The position numbers and the translations under genes are program-made. Below the pieces are notes generated by a model, which saw nothing but the letters and a program-made list of their open reading frames with translations, had not been told where the DNA came from and ran no database searches. Below are positions 47,950 to 59,311 of a stretch of 64,000 bases of DNA, in pieces. The stretch's first letter is position 1. The number at the start of each line of letters is the position of its first letter. The DNA is from Typhlomys cinereus (taxonomy: Eukaryota > Chordata > Mammalia > Rodentia > Platacanthomyidae), in the NCBI GenBank assembly GCA_023101885.1, contig JALPQD010000088.1, positions 1,399,501 to 1,463,500 of the forward strand. The letters run 5' to 3'.

Positions 47950-49205
47950 GCTTTTTGTTTTCTTCAAGCTGGAGTATCTTTTCTAGCATTTTTGAAGGCC
48001 TTTATGGTGGAAATTTTTTCTTTCACCCTCGATCATGACTCAAACATGGGTATATCAGCCTGGGTTGACATTTTTGCTCATTCAATACTTGAAGTACAGG
48101 GCTGGAGAGGTGGCTCCGGGGTTAAGCCTCTGCCTTGCAGGCGGAAGGTACTGAGTTTGGATCCCAGATCCCACGTATAGACGCCAGGTGGAAGCGGGGC
48201 GGCCTGCGTTCAGGTCCTGGTAGGGCGGAGCCTGTGAATCCTGGGGCAGAAGGAGGTGGAGGCGTTTATGGTGGTTCCCGAATTCGTCCGTGGTTCTACA
48301 CACACAGAGACACACAGACACACACACGCGCGCACATACATACATACACATGCACAATTGAATAATAAAAATACTTGAAGTACATCTCTCCAAGCTCTTC
48401 TGGCTTTTACTGCTTCCACTGAAAAATCATTTGTTATTTTAGTAGGTTTAAAAGTGACTTTTTTTTCTCTCGAAGCTCTCAGTACATTGTCTTGTATGTG
48501 TAGTGTTTTGACTATTACTTGCCATGGCAAGTTTCTATTTTGGTCATATCTGTTTGGGGTGCGGAATGCCTCTTGTATTTGGATGGGCCTCTCTTTCTTT
48601 AGATGTGGAAAGTTTTCCTTTATAATAATTTGAAAAATTTCCTTAGGTATGGTATTTTGGGATTCTTGTTCTGGTATTCCATGAGTGTGCATATTAGGCT
48701 TCTTCAAGGTATCCCATAACTCTTGAATATTCCTCTCAAGTATCTTTATCACTTTACAATGCCATTGATTGAACTGGCTGGTTCTTCAACTGTCTTCAAG
48801 ATCTGATATTCTATTTTCTGCTTCATTAGTTCTGCTGATAAGATTCACTGTTGAGTTCTGGGTTGAAGATAACTTGTCTTTTAGTTCAATTTTAAACTCT
48901 GCTTGAGATTGTTTTAACTGCTCTATGCCTATTTTTGTTTCTTCAACTGCTTTTCTCATCTCTTCCAGATGCCTGTTGTATTCCTGTTCAAAGCAGTTGA
49001 TGCAGTTATTTAACTCCTCCTGGATTTCCTCTTTCACAGTATTGATCATAGTAAAGATCAGGCTTTGAAAAATCATTTTCTTAGGTATGACTTTCTTGGC
49101 TATTTTCTGTGACTTTGCTGTGGTTGGAATCTATCATTATGGTGTTAATTCGTTCAGTTGTCTTGGGTTTTTTTCTCATGGATTGTGCTGTGACCTGGGC
49201 AATTT
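47950..49205 (-). pseudogene. L1 ORF1 remnant interrupted by a SINE
   Basis: The coiled-coil part is open for 96 codons (49076-48786), with Glu/Lys-rich heptad-like sequence (VKEEIQEELNN, EEMRKAVEETK). The RRM and start of the C-terminal domain are open from 48752 (HGIPEQESQN, RYDQNRNLPWQ, ARRAWRDVLQV). That frame runs without a stop through the SINE junction at 48369 into antisense SINE sequence, ending at 48210. The codon after ...LQV is thus fused to SINE-derived residues. The remaining C-terminus beyond the SINE (48083-47950) carries deletions. The start codon position at ~49205 reads CAA instead of CAT on the plus strand, so the ATG is lost. Confidence 0.8.
48099..48369 (+). mobile_element. 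Dip-like SINE, young subfamily, inside L1 ORF1
   Basis: It starts 'gggctggagaggtggctccg', with A box 'tggctccggggttaagc' and B box 'ggtactgagtttggatcc'. The body carries 'ggtagggcggagcctgtgaa', followed by a CA/CG tail (48297-48352) and 'aattgaataataaa'. A perfect 15 bp target duplication AATACTTGAAGTACA lies at 48084-48098 and 48370-48384. Removing the SINE and one copy restores alignment with the intact L1 at ~32280. Confidence 0.95.
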
Positions 49206-49261
49206 GTTTTATCTCTTATGACTTTCTATTTGTTTCTGTGTTTTTTGACAGAACTGAATTA

Positions 49262-49895
49262 GATAGTATCACTATACTTGAGCAGTTATTACTAGTGTTT
49301 GCCTTGGAGTTTGTGTTGGTGTTATTTCTTGGATGAGGCTTTTGGACTGTTAGTACATCAATTAAGTCAGGTTTAGTAGACAGGGAATGAAGATAAGTAT
49401 GGTAGTGCACTTTTTAGATTTACATCCTTGGTGGTATGTGAGGGTGAATGGTATAGTCCCTGAAGTTGTATGGGTTTTTGGGTGGCTATATGGAAATGTT
49501 AAACTACAGTGACTAATAATCGAGGACAGGCTGGTAAAAAGAGTTTACTTATCTTTGAGCTGGATGTGAAGATTCTGTCTCATGTGATGGGATGATTTTA
49601 GAGGACTTCAGATGAATGGTGTTTATCCCCTAGAGCTTCGCTTAGATTTTCTCTGGACTCTGTTGAATTCTGAGGAGCAGGGAGTCAGCCCTGGTTCAGG
49701 TCCAGTACAGAAAGGCAGAGTGGCTAGTGGGGCATGGATGACCTGGGACTTGGGGAGGCCTAGGGGCCTTCCCCAGTGCCAGAAAGGCAGACTGAGTGCT
49801 GGTGGGTCCCGCAGGTGACCTGGGGTCTGGGGTGTGTTTTAGGGGCCTTACCTGAGGAGCAGGAAGTCCACCCTGGTCGGGGTCAAGGCAGAAAG
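49262..49895 (-). promoter_or_regulatory. Alternative L1 5' UTR, internally repetitive
   Basis: It follows directly upstream of the shared 'gaactgaattag' (49251-49262). Its start shows no match to the ~218 bp monomers of the large L1. Internal repeats include 'gaggagcaggga' at 49672 and 'gaggagcaggaa' at 49854 (about 182 bp apart), and 'gacctggg' with a G-rich follow-on at ~49740 and ~49818 (~78 bp apart). The right boundary is inferred from the loss of GC-rich repetition near 49895. Confidence 0.55.
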
Positions 49896-50169
49896 TACTA
49901 CAGTTTTTTCAACAAGCCTAAGAGCAAAGATTCTACAGCTGAACATGTAGTCTAGCAATTGTGAAGCTATACCTTTGTCAATACCCTGGTTGGGCTCTCT
50001 TACCCTTACCCAGCACTGCACTTCAGTATGGGGCTTTGCTGCTATAAATATCACTAAGTGTGCTGGTCTATTTTGCTCAGATGTTTTGGTTTCACTTAGT
50101 CAACTTCTTGGTTTTTGCTTCAATGGCCTTTAATGGTTTGACTTGCTTTGTTTGAAATACTTTATTGGG
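49896..50169. other. Unassigned DNA right of the partial L1
   Basis: May be further L1 5' UTR or a separate old repeat; no internal match supports either. Confidence 0.35.
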
Positions 50170-50395
50170 TTCATTAAAAACAAAATCATAAAGATCTGAA
50201 TTTACTCCCCATCGCCTAAATTAAAAGAGCCAAGAATTCAGGCACATGCACAGAGATAGGCAGATCCTTGGGTCTTTAGGACCACACAACTTGGCCTTCC
50301 CAGTGATCGGCAGGCACATGAGAGATCCTGTCTCCACAAAGTAAATGCTTCCTCAAAAAACTGCTCCCAAGCTTGTTCATGAATCCATGGACACA
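50170..50395 (+). mobile_element. Composite tRNA/7SL SINE, old
   Basis: 'gatctgaatttactccccat', 'ggcacatgcacagagatagg', 'cagatccttgggtctttagg' and 'gagatcctgtctccacaaag' follow the order of rodent composite SINEs with a B1-like centre. A (AATA)n tract follows as the tail. Confidence 0.5.
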
Positions 50396-50398
50396 TAA

Positions 50399-50449
<51 letters not shown>
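50396..50449. repeat. (AATA)n microsatellite
   Basis: Thirteen or so uninterrupted tetranucleotide units, adjacent to the composite SINE and probably grown from its A-rich tail. Confidence 0.95.
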
Positions 50450-50451
<2 letters not shown>

Positions 50452-50729
50452 CAGAGATAGAAAAAGTAATCACACATATTCCCTCCCAAATAATTTGCTC
50501 TTTCCACTGAGTTTTTCTTTGATTTTTTTCATATATTCAAACGTGTGACGTATATCTCTTTTCTATCAATATGGATTAGTATTTATATTTTCTAAACCAT
50601 TACATAAAGAATAAAAAATATTCACTATATGCCTCACTTATTTTATTCAATTAAATAATTTAGAATATCATCTGTGTAGTAATGTATCAAAAGTTCATTA
50701 TTTCTTTATTGTTCTGTAAGAGTTGATTT

Positions 50730-51125
50730 TGTTAATCGCCACCTTAATGTGACTTCTTATCACGTTTGAATGTATGGACCTTAAAAGACTCAGATGTTTC
50801 AATCTTTAGCTGATGTTAATGCTTGGGGACATTGTGTTATGCTTAGGAGGTGTATCCTTGTTGGAGGGGGTTGCTCATAGGGAACTGGGCCTTGAAATTT
50901 GTTAATCTGGCCCTGCTTCCTCTCAGTTTGATCTTGCCCTCTTTGGTTTCCCGATGGTGACTAACTGTAGTGACCTGAACTAATCTCCTGTTTCTGTGAA
51001 CAGCTATCTATGACTTTGATTATGAGAGTCCTGTTATAATGAAGTATCTCTCCTCTGGAAACATAAGTAAAATAAATGTCCATTTTTATATTAAGTTTCA
51101 CTGTATCTGAGTATTGTCTCACAAT
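50730..51125 (+). mobile_element. Possible MaLR-like LTR or related repeat, old
   Basis: 'gtttgaatgtatggacctta' (50764-50783), 'cttaggaggtgtatccttgt' (50843-50862), 'tgcttcctctcagtttgatc' (50916-50935) and 'taagtaaaataaatgtccat' (51065-51084) are in the order of old LTR-like repeats ending near 'ctcacaatagcaaaaag'. No terminal duplications were found. Confidence 0.4.
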
Positions 51126-54100
51126 AGCAAAAAGAAAAGTAACTTCACTGTTTTCACTTTGAGAGTATTAAAAGTAAGTCTAAATAAGTCTGCTTGAAAC
51201 AGTTATGTTACATACTTTGTACAGGAAAATGTTCATTTTCTGTAGTGAGTATGTTGAAGCAGAAAGGCACATTGCATGGTATGTGTCAGTTTACCTATTC
51301 AGGAAAAATTAAGATGGTTTCCCAATGTGTTTGCAGAATTTTATCTCATAATTACACATCAGATAATCTGTGACACTACTAAGAATTCCTACAAATCAAT
51401 GGACGAAAACCAAATTTGCATCTCTGGACTGTTGTATCATGTTATATAAGGAACCTGCATCTTTAAAAAATAGATTTGACAAAATAGTGTCAAGTATTTT
51501 TACCAGTTTAGAACCATAGAAAGTGCCAATTCAAATAGATTCTTCCAGGTCTTTACATTAGGATTTACATTCACTTGACTATAAGAACACACTGATATCT
51601 TGTATTATATTATTTTATTTCCTTGAGAGTTTGCTTTTTTGTCATTTTCTCCTTTTGTCATAGTACCTCACATCATCTTTACTGCTTCTGCCACTAAAAA
51701 TATTTTCCTTACTAACAAGTTCCCCTTTTAGTTTTAAATCCTATTTCATGACTATGCTTGGGACCTACTGAATTTTATAAATGTTGTCTGTCAGCATGTG
51801 CCTGTGTTCTAGCTAAATAATAGGTAAAAATATGTCAATGGGAGTGTCGCTGATTTTTGCTATATTAAAGTTGTCAGTGTTTCCATTATTTTGAATTTCA
51901 TCCCATGATTACATTTTCTCTCCTTTATTAGTATTTATTTTATTTCTGTAATTCAAATAATACATGAAGAAGAAAAGATTGAAAACATCTTATTCTCAAT
52001 TATTTTTATAGCATTGGAAAAGCTAGCTTTGCTTCCCAGCACAAATTTTAGGCATTCTTTTCTGGTTAGCATAAGTCTTGTTTGAAGCTATTTTTTTTTT
52101 TTTTTGAGGGGAAGCTACTTTTTCAAGTGACATCTTTCCTATTGGGAGCTGACAAAATGAGAAATAAAATAATGTATCATTTCTATTATAATGTTTCTGA
52201 TTGAAGGTTTATGTATAAAAATATTTGTCTTGTCATCCTACCAGTAAATTAAAATGCCAGTTGTTAGCCTTATCAGTGAACCCCAGGTCTTAGTGAGACA
52301 CCAAGTCTCAAAACAAAGTGAATGGCTGCTTAGGGACAAGACTAGGTGTCATCTTCTAGGATTCACATGGACAAGCACACACCTGTGCCTGCACATACAT
52401 GAACAGGCACATACATGTGAAATGAGTTCAATAAAATAAAAATGTAGTTTGTCTTTGTCTTTATAAGAAGAAGGAAGATGGAGAAAATGCAGATGGTGCA
52501 TGCAATATACAGTTTTGTGATTCACAGAAGTTTCAACAGAAAGTCAAGAAATCATCTCTGCCATGATATTAATAGCAAAGATCAATATTTGAGTGTATTT
52601 GAGTACTGCCTGCATTTCAAACAAAGCGTGAATGAATTTAGTATGTTTTAGAAGATTCTATTTTGTAGGCTGTGTGAATTTTTTCTTCAAAATTTTGGTG
52701 GTTTAAAATGCATTAGCAAATAAATCCACCACTGAAAAGAAAAATATGCTTGATAGGGAAAAAGCCCTGTTGGTTGTGTTTGCTAAAATGAAAAAATGCT
52801 TCATATTCCTTATATATAGAGAGAGTTTCATCTACTGAAAGTGTTATTTGAAGTTTCAAGATGAAGCATATTTTTAAAACTTTGTTTGCAATTATATATA
52901 TATATATTTCTTTGTATTCGCTTACAGGTTTAATTTCTTCCACATTAATTTAACATGACAGGGAACTTCCATTTTTTTGAATTATTAGTAGACAGATAAT
53001 TTTGCATTTCTGACGTTGGCTTTATCATTGTTCCATTATACTAAAGGACAGACAATAACTCTGATTATGCTAATGGCACTGTAATTAAAAGTTTTAAATT
53101 CACTTTAGTAATGAATAAGAATTCTTTATACTTGGCACTATTAATGCAGAGATAACTGCTTATAATTTTGTTTGTTTCTTATTCAAGTAAGTTTTTTAGC
53201 TTCTCTCTAACAACCTTACTATTTTTCTCATTATATTACCATTGTTCATTGCCTTATAAAGCAATTGTCAAAATAAAATTCAAGAATTTCTTAACTTAAC
53301 AGTTGTGATTTTAAAACTTATTATTTTTGATTTATCAGAAGGAAATGAATTCTATTCAGCTGAAAAAAATTGTTTGTTGGTGATAAACATAGGTAAGAGA
53401 GCAGAGATACAGAATGATTAGCAGTCATAAATTTGCAGCAGCTCAACAGTTTCCAAAAGATGATTGATAATATGATAAATGTTATATTAATGGGGTGAGG
53501 GATGCATTTTAGACATGTAAATATGGGCTCACTTTGTTTCAGCCTCAACATAAGTAAAACACATTGCTATTAGAAAAAATGTTCCATAAAGAAAAAATTC
53601 CACTAGAGTTGTCAGAGAAAAATATTCAATAATGACAGTTCCAGAATAGTTAAGAAATAAAATAGAGTTCTGAGAATAATATTCATCAGGGTGATAATTT
53701 ATTTTTAAATTTGTTAAGCTGGAATATTCTTGGGAGACTTACAAGAAAAATATGGACTCTTGCAGATTTTGTAAACAGATTAAAGGACATAGAGTCTCAA
53801 TGACAATGTTTGGATAGAGGGTGAGGTTTAAAATCTGACTGTAATGGTAATGAATGAAAGATTAGATGGCTTCACAACATAGTTCAAAACAATGACTATG
53901 CCGAGAAGCTAAAGAATTATACAGGCCATATGTCTAATGCAATCTTTAAATAAGTGTGTCTCTTAATCTTAGTGATGTAACTGTTAAAATTTACTCTTGT
54001 TCACTCACATTCTAACATGCACAGATCAAGAAGCAACCACTTGCATGGTCTAGAGACTTTATTTTTTTTAGTCCTAAAACTTCTCTATTCTCTAGGTCCT

Positions 54101-54934
54101 TGGATTTTTCTCGAATCTCTTCTTTTGAATGATAGAAAAACATAGTTTCAATGGTTCATAGTTCACAGGTGACCAGATAACTTTTGCTAAGTTTGCGTGA
54201 TCTCACTTAACTCCAGATAAACATCATACAACTGTTTTCCTTCTCAGTAGGTGATACACAGCTTGGCAAACACACATCTTCCCTTTTATCTTCTATTGAC
54301 ATTTACTTTATGGCTCTTTTCAAATAGAACTAATCCTCATCTCCCCGCCCCTCCCCCAAGGGAATGAGCAGGAATAGTTTGAAGATTTATCTAATCCCTT
54401 CATTAATTCAGAACCTGAAATCTCTGTGTCTGCATGGGACAGACCTAAAGACAAGGATTTTGATAAAATGTTCAAGGGTCTAGGGAAGAGGTGTCTTCTT
54501 TCCTCTTTAATTATTCCTTCAGTTCTCAGAAATTTATGTTTTTTTTTAATTTAAATGCAGAATAGTTTCTGGTACATGATAAGTAAATAATAGCTGACCT
54601 TGGTTTTAGGTCAGTTATTGGAATTTAGGTTAATTATGGGAAAAAATATAGCATATACCTTCTTTTGGCATTCTATGCATACATACAGAAGGAGTGAAAG
54701 ACAAAGAGGGAGAAAGACATAGAGACAGAGAAAGCAGCAAAGTGTTGTTATGAAGAGATGAATGAGGGCTTGCAGACACAGATATAGGACATTATCTTAT
54801 TTATTTTGTTTCTATAATTAATTATTAATCCATCAAAAAGCCCAATGACCTAACTTCAGTTTTACATCTCCTAGATCTCTCATCTTCTTCCAGCCACAAG
54901 CATCATCTAGCACAGTTTCTTTTAACTTTAATGT
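51126..54934. other. Long unassigned AT-rich stretch
   Basis: No gene. A T-run at 52092-52104, a short (AT)n at 52893-52908 and a CA-rich, SINE-tail-like segment at 52370-52440 followed by 'aataaaataaaaatg' are the only marked features. Confidence 0.5.
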
Positions 54935-55174
54935 TTGTTATGGTTAGATTCAAGTGTCCCCTTAATAGTTGCAGGTATTTTGTGAAGAATCAATGGCTAC
55001 AGTAGGTCCCTGAACAAATCTTCCGGTACTTGTTTAATTGGTATGGAAAACCCAGCCCAATAATGGGTGGGACTTTCCAGTGGTGGACCAGATAATAGGA
55101 AATGCAATGAGAAGGGACTTTCTTTTCCCTTATTCTGTGTCAACTTGCTGTTGAGTCCACTCTTTGAGTATACA

Positions 55175-55220
<46 letters not shown>

Positions 55221-55255
55221 CAATTCAGTTCTTCCAGAGAACCCTAATAATACAG
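54935..55255 (+). mobile_element. Unclassified 'GTGTCAACTTG' repeat relative, copy 3
   Basis: 'tgaagaatcaatggctacag' (54982-55001) and 'aacccagcccaataatgggt' (55049-55068) align loosely with 'gagaatcaatggttgagctg' and 'ggcccagactatggtgagtg' of the copy at 60.55 kb. The segment ends 'gagaaccctaataatacag', a terminus seen in this type of repeat. A (CA)n tract at 55178-55217 interrupts it. Confidence 0.4.
55178..55217. repeat. (CA)n microsatellite
   Basis: Uninterrupted CA run of 40 bases. Confidence 0.95.
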
Positions 55256-55344
55256 TGTTTAAGACTCTATTCATCCAAAGATACTTGGGTTGGTCTCAAT
55301 CAGTGAGGTTGTCAGCTTGTTCCATCCTTACTCTACTTTTTAAT

Positions 55345-55710
55345 CTCTTGGTAAAAGTTTTGGGATCTCTCTTGCATAAAAAAACACATCATAAACAACA
55401 AGAATATCTTGATTTCTTTCTTCCTTTCATATTTGTGTCCCTTTTATTTGCTTCTCTTGTCTTATTACTCCAGCTAAGACATCAAGTACTACATCAAACA
55501 GGAATGGTAAGAGTCCTTATCTAATGCCAGATTTTAGTTGGAATGCTTTGAGTTTTTCTGCATTTATCATATTGTTTTTTGTAGACTTCTCATACATAGT
55601 CTTTATTATATTGTCTCCTTCTTATAATGGAAAGTTTACAGACATCTCAATCTTTTCATATTGTGGCATGGTGTTGTTATCTACAGTGTTCATGCTTAAG
55701 AAGCATGAAG
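55345..55710 (-). mobile_element. Old L1 ORF2 (reverse transcriptase region) fragment
   Basis: It aligns with 29.89-30.2 kb of the large L1: 'aaaagttttgggatctctct' against 'agtttttgggatcactcagg', then 'cagctaagacatcaagtact' (55471-55490) against 'cggctaagacttcaagtaca', then 'aggaatggtaagagtcctta'. All frames on the minus strand are broken. It is much more diverged than the copies at 27.5 and 47.8 kb, so it belongs to an older L1 wave. Confidence 0.65.
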
Positions 55711-56654
55711 TTGAGGTGAGAGACAAAGAGAGAGTCAATCTTACATTTTTTGTATCAGGCTATATTAACTGTTTTCCTTGACTCTGAGCAGTTCTTGGAC
55801 TATAAGTTGGACCTGAAGAAAACCTATTTTTGTCATGATTAGAGTCTTAATAAAAGAGAATGTGCTATGTGCTCAAGAAGATTAACTGAACTATAGCTAG
55901 ATTTGGAGATGCAAAGTTAATTTTTTATAAGGCTGGAATAGTTAGAGTGTAAAGAAAGGGGAAAAGGACTGAAAGAAAACTGAGAGAAAAGAAATACTGA
56001 GCTGCTTCAGAGACTAAAGTCACTGTCATAAAAGTGTAGTGAGTATCATTCTAGAGAGAGCAAAACTTTAGCTAGTAGCTTCTTTCAGCCTTGGAAAAAA
56101 TGTAAAACGCTTAGTGGGTCAACTGTAACAGGTCACTGGAGGATAGTAAACCTCAGTAAAAGGTGAAGGGGATGATTTGTTGCAATCCACAGTAAAAAAT
56201 CTCAGAGATTATTAATCATAATTAGTCTGGTAAGTAAACAAGGTTAGAAAGGTTAGTAGATGATGAAGAGTTCAAATAATTATAGGCAAAAGTTACAGAG
56301 TCCAGAAGGGTGGGAAAACTGAAAGTACAGGTTGACTAATATGAGATCATTTTGGGATTATTAAGATGTATATTCAACCACTAATTTTTAAGATATATAT
56401 TAAGATATATATTCAACCACCAATTTGATGGCAAATGAGAGAGTATATCCTTACATATTACAAATGAGGAGAACCCTATGGTTTTTATAAGAATTAGATT
56501 TGAAAATCAAGGTGCAAAAAATTGGATTTTAGTGGTATAATGTGAAAAGCTGTAAATATACTTAACAAATAGATTTGTTAGTATCTATGCAATCAATTAA
56601 AGCTAATTCCAGTATGCCTTATAAAATAAAGCCTTATAAAAATAGTGTGATTGT
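55711..56654. other. Unassigned AT-rich DNA
   Basis: Contains a 39 bp-period duplication: 'taagatgtatattcaaccac' at 56362 and 'taagatatatattcaaccac' at 56401. No gene. Confidence 0.5.
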
Positions 56655-57030
56655 TAATGTTAGTTGTCAATCTGACACTTAAGAGATATTGTCTTGATTA
56701 AGGCAGGTCTTTAAGCATGACTTAAAGATATTGTCTAGATTGCATACATGATGTGGGAAGATTCAGCCCATTTCCGGTGAGAACAATTCTTAACAGATGA
56801 TCCAGGACCCTATAAAGATGGAAAGAGTTAAATGAGCATAGGGATTACAATAATAAGCATTGCTTTCTGCTCTTGACTGTGTGACTGATGTCACCAATTC
56901 CCTTGGGTTTCTGCCATTGTGACTTCACCCTGGAGACAGACTGGAATTCTGTGTTGGAATGAAATTGTTTCCCTTTAAGTTGTTTCAGTTGGTTATTTTT
57001 GCTACAGTAACATGAAATAAAAAGAACACC
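56655..57030 (+). mobile_element. Unclassified 'GTGTCAACTTG' repeat relative, copy 4
   Basis: It begins 'gttagttgtcaatctgacac' (56673-56692), then 'tgggaagattcagcccattt' (56755-56774), 'tggagacagactggaattct' (56931-56950) and 'ttgctacagtaacatgaaat'. The layout (opening phrase, GGC/GCCCA centre, terminal CAGTAAC) parallels the copies at 9.3 and 60.6 kb but is diverged. Confidence 0.45.
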
Positions 57031-57632
57031 ACAGGCTAAAATTCAAATAAATCTAATTTTGAATTGCAGCATGGCTAATTGTCATATAAAAATTCTTCTT
57101 GGGTAACTTTAGTGAGAGAAACATTCCAGTCATTTACACACACATCTGTTTCAAACCTCAAGGCCCATGTAGTGTACACTTTGATACGTTTTGAGTTTTT
57201 TTAAAGAACATACAGAATACTCTAAAATTGAGCTTCAAGAAATAAATTAGCTAACACTGGCCAACATAAAAGAATCAAATTAATGCTCACAAAGAATAAA
57301 AAGCATAAAAATAATAAAGTTACAAAGTTACTGGGAAGAAAATACTTCCAAAATTTAAAAAATCTATCATAAGTCCTATTAAGCTCTTTAACATGTGTTG
57401 TTGACTACTATGAGTTATTTTCTTTAAATTTATATCTTTAAAGTTGTGAAATCCTTTATGTTTATTTAGATTAGGTTAAGTCTTATGAAACAGTTACTCA
57501 TTTTTCTTCATTGTCTTCTTTCACTTCAATACTAAGGAGTCATTCACCTGTTCCTTGATGGTCATTGGGAATACCAGCTTTCCAACTTATTGTTTGCTAG
57601 ATATATAAGAAATCTACATTGGAACATTAATA
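57031..57632. other. Unassigned AT-rich DNA
   Basis: Nothing recognised. Confidence 0.5.
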
Positions 57633-57649
57633 CACTGTTAATATTTCTT

Positions 57650-57719
57650 TTTTCTAAATTTTTTTTATTATTTTATTCAACTGTGTGCATATGCGTGTGT
57701 ATGTGCGCGCGCGGGTGTC

Positions 57720-57751
<32 letters not shown>

Positions 57752-57952
57752 GAACCACGGACGAATTCGCGAACCACCATGGACGCCTCCACCTCCTTCT
57801 GCCCCGGGATTCACAGGCTCCGCCCTACCAGGACCAGAAGCGCAGACCGCCCCCGCTTCCGCCTGGCGTCTATACGTGGGATCTGGGATCCGAACTCAGG
57901 ACCTTCCGCCTGCAAGGCGGAGGCTTAACCCCTGAGCCACTTCTCCAGCCCC
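57650..57952 (-). mobile_element. Dip-like SINE, youngest-looking copy, antisense
   Basis: A complete copy. It has an antisense T-rich/TATT end, a TG/CG-rich tail (57684-57750), a GC-rich body with many intact CpGs ('aaccacggacgaattcgcga'), and the tRNA-like head at the right ('atccgaactcaggaccttcc' B box, 'ggcttaacccctgagccact' A box, 'tctccagccc' end). A 17 bp perfect target duplication CACTGTTAATATTTCTT lies at 57633-57649 and 57953-57969, though its first C could belong to the element. Retained CpGs and a perfect duplication point to recent insertion. Confidence 0.95.
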
Positions 57953-57969
57953 CACTGTTAATATTTCTT

Positions 57970-59294
57970 GAACAATACTTATAATTTGCATACTTATATA
58001 TAAGGCATACTTATAATTTGCAACTTTTTATGTATTTGAAACTTTGCTACTGAAATTACTAAGGAAAACAGGAAGTTTATCAGGACCACAGGGCATACAC
58101 TGGAAGGATTGGCAAACCTACCTTTACACTTTCATTTACTTGTTTCACAGTGCTGAGTATGGCCATGATCTCTTGAGCATTCTCAAATGTCCAATGTGCT
58201 GCACACACACTAAATGCCTAGCTTCAAACGGCCTCACAGTTTTGTCACATGGATATTAGTTAGCTTCATCAGCCATCTGCAAGCTAAATGTGGACTTATA
58301 TTCCACACTAATCATATTCCAGCCTAATTTGCAAATATAGTAATCTTGCTCACTGTCAAAAATTGCAATTTGTCAGAATCTTAATTGTATCAAGGAGTAA
58401 ATAATTTATATTGCTAACAGGAGATTGAAATATGTTATTTAGTCTTCACCATTTAAAGAATAATTAATGTTTATTGGTTTCAATATATGTTACTGAGCTA
58501 AAGATAGTCGTTTTGAGACAAATTTTGTCACAAAAAGACTTTATAATGTAATAATAAATGACTACAACAAGTAAAAGAATATCCCAAGTCTAAGGCTGTA
58601 CAATAAAGTAAAATCAGTAAGATGTTAAATTTCTGGCATTGTAGTTGAACTACTGAATCACATAATGAAGACTTATGCGTGAAAATTTTCCTCACTTAAA
58701 TACATAGAGTCTTGTCCTATCAGAAATATGTACTTTGCAATATTCAAGCACTAGGCAATAGAATCTCTGATGAAATCCAGTATGTCACGCACAAAAAGCC
58801 ATGAAAGTCAGATGAAGACTGGTTGAGAAGAAGACAATATGAAGTAGGACAAGAGTGAGGAAATGGGATTGCATAGTAGGGAGTAACTACACAAGTTCTT
58901 TGTATTCATGTATGGAAGTGTCAAAGAATTAAAAATATGTGATAATAAAAATGAGATAATCAGTGAACACTGTATGCAAGAGGCATGAAAATTCAGAGTG
59001 AATTCTATTTCTTCATAAAATAATGTGTATCAATAATTACTATAATCAATATTTTAGTACTAATGAAGTTTAAGGACTTTTAAGAGCCTAATTCAATGAT
59101 GAACTTGCAATAATTGTGTTCCCATCATTTAGGAACCTGCTGTAGGAACTAGGTCCCAACCATGCAGCCATCAGCAAACTAAGAAACTCATTACAGTGGG
59201 TGAATAAAACAGTAAAACAGATTGCTTAGCACTTCCATTTATAAATGTGGGAGAAGCCAATGGACATTGGAGACACCTCTCAGGTTGCTTTTCG
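57970..59294. other. Unassigned AT-rich DNA
   Basis: A 16 bp phrase 'atacttataatttgca' is repeated at 57975 and 58007. No gene and no transposable element called. Confidence 0.5.
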
Positions 59295-59311
59295 TTTGCT
59301 GGTTAAATTCT

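Larger units (their letters stand above)
47835..49895 (-). mobile_element. Partial L1: 5' UTR plus ORF1, split by a SINE
   Basis: ORF1 and its flanks align with 31.98-33.20 kb of the large L1, for example 'gaattgaatt'-type junctions and 'aatatgcacactcatgg' against its counterpart. Alignment ends near 47835, in the ORF1-ORF2 gap region. ORF2 and 3' UTR are absent and no poly(T) marks an early tail, so the 3' part was probably lost by deletion. Upstream of ORF1, from 49262 rightward, the sequence stops matching the large L1. It becomes a different, internally repetitive 5' UTR to about 49895. The young SINE at 48099-48369 interrupts it. Confidence 0.8.

Noticed and set aside
48135..48365. Plus-strand 76-codon frame
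   Set aside because: It lies entirely in the young SINE inserted in L1 ORF1.
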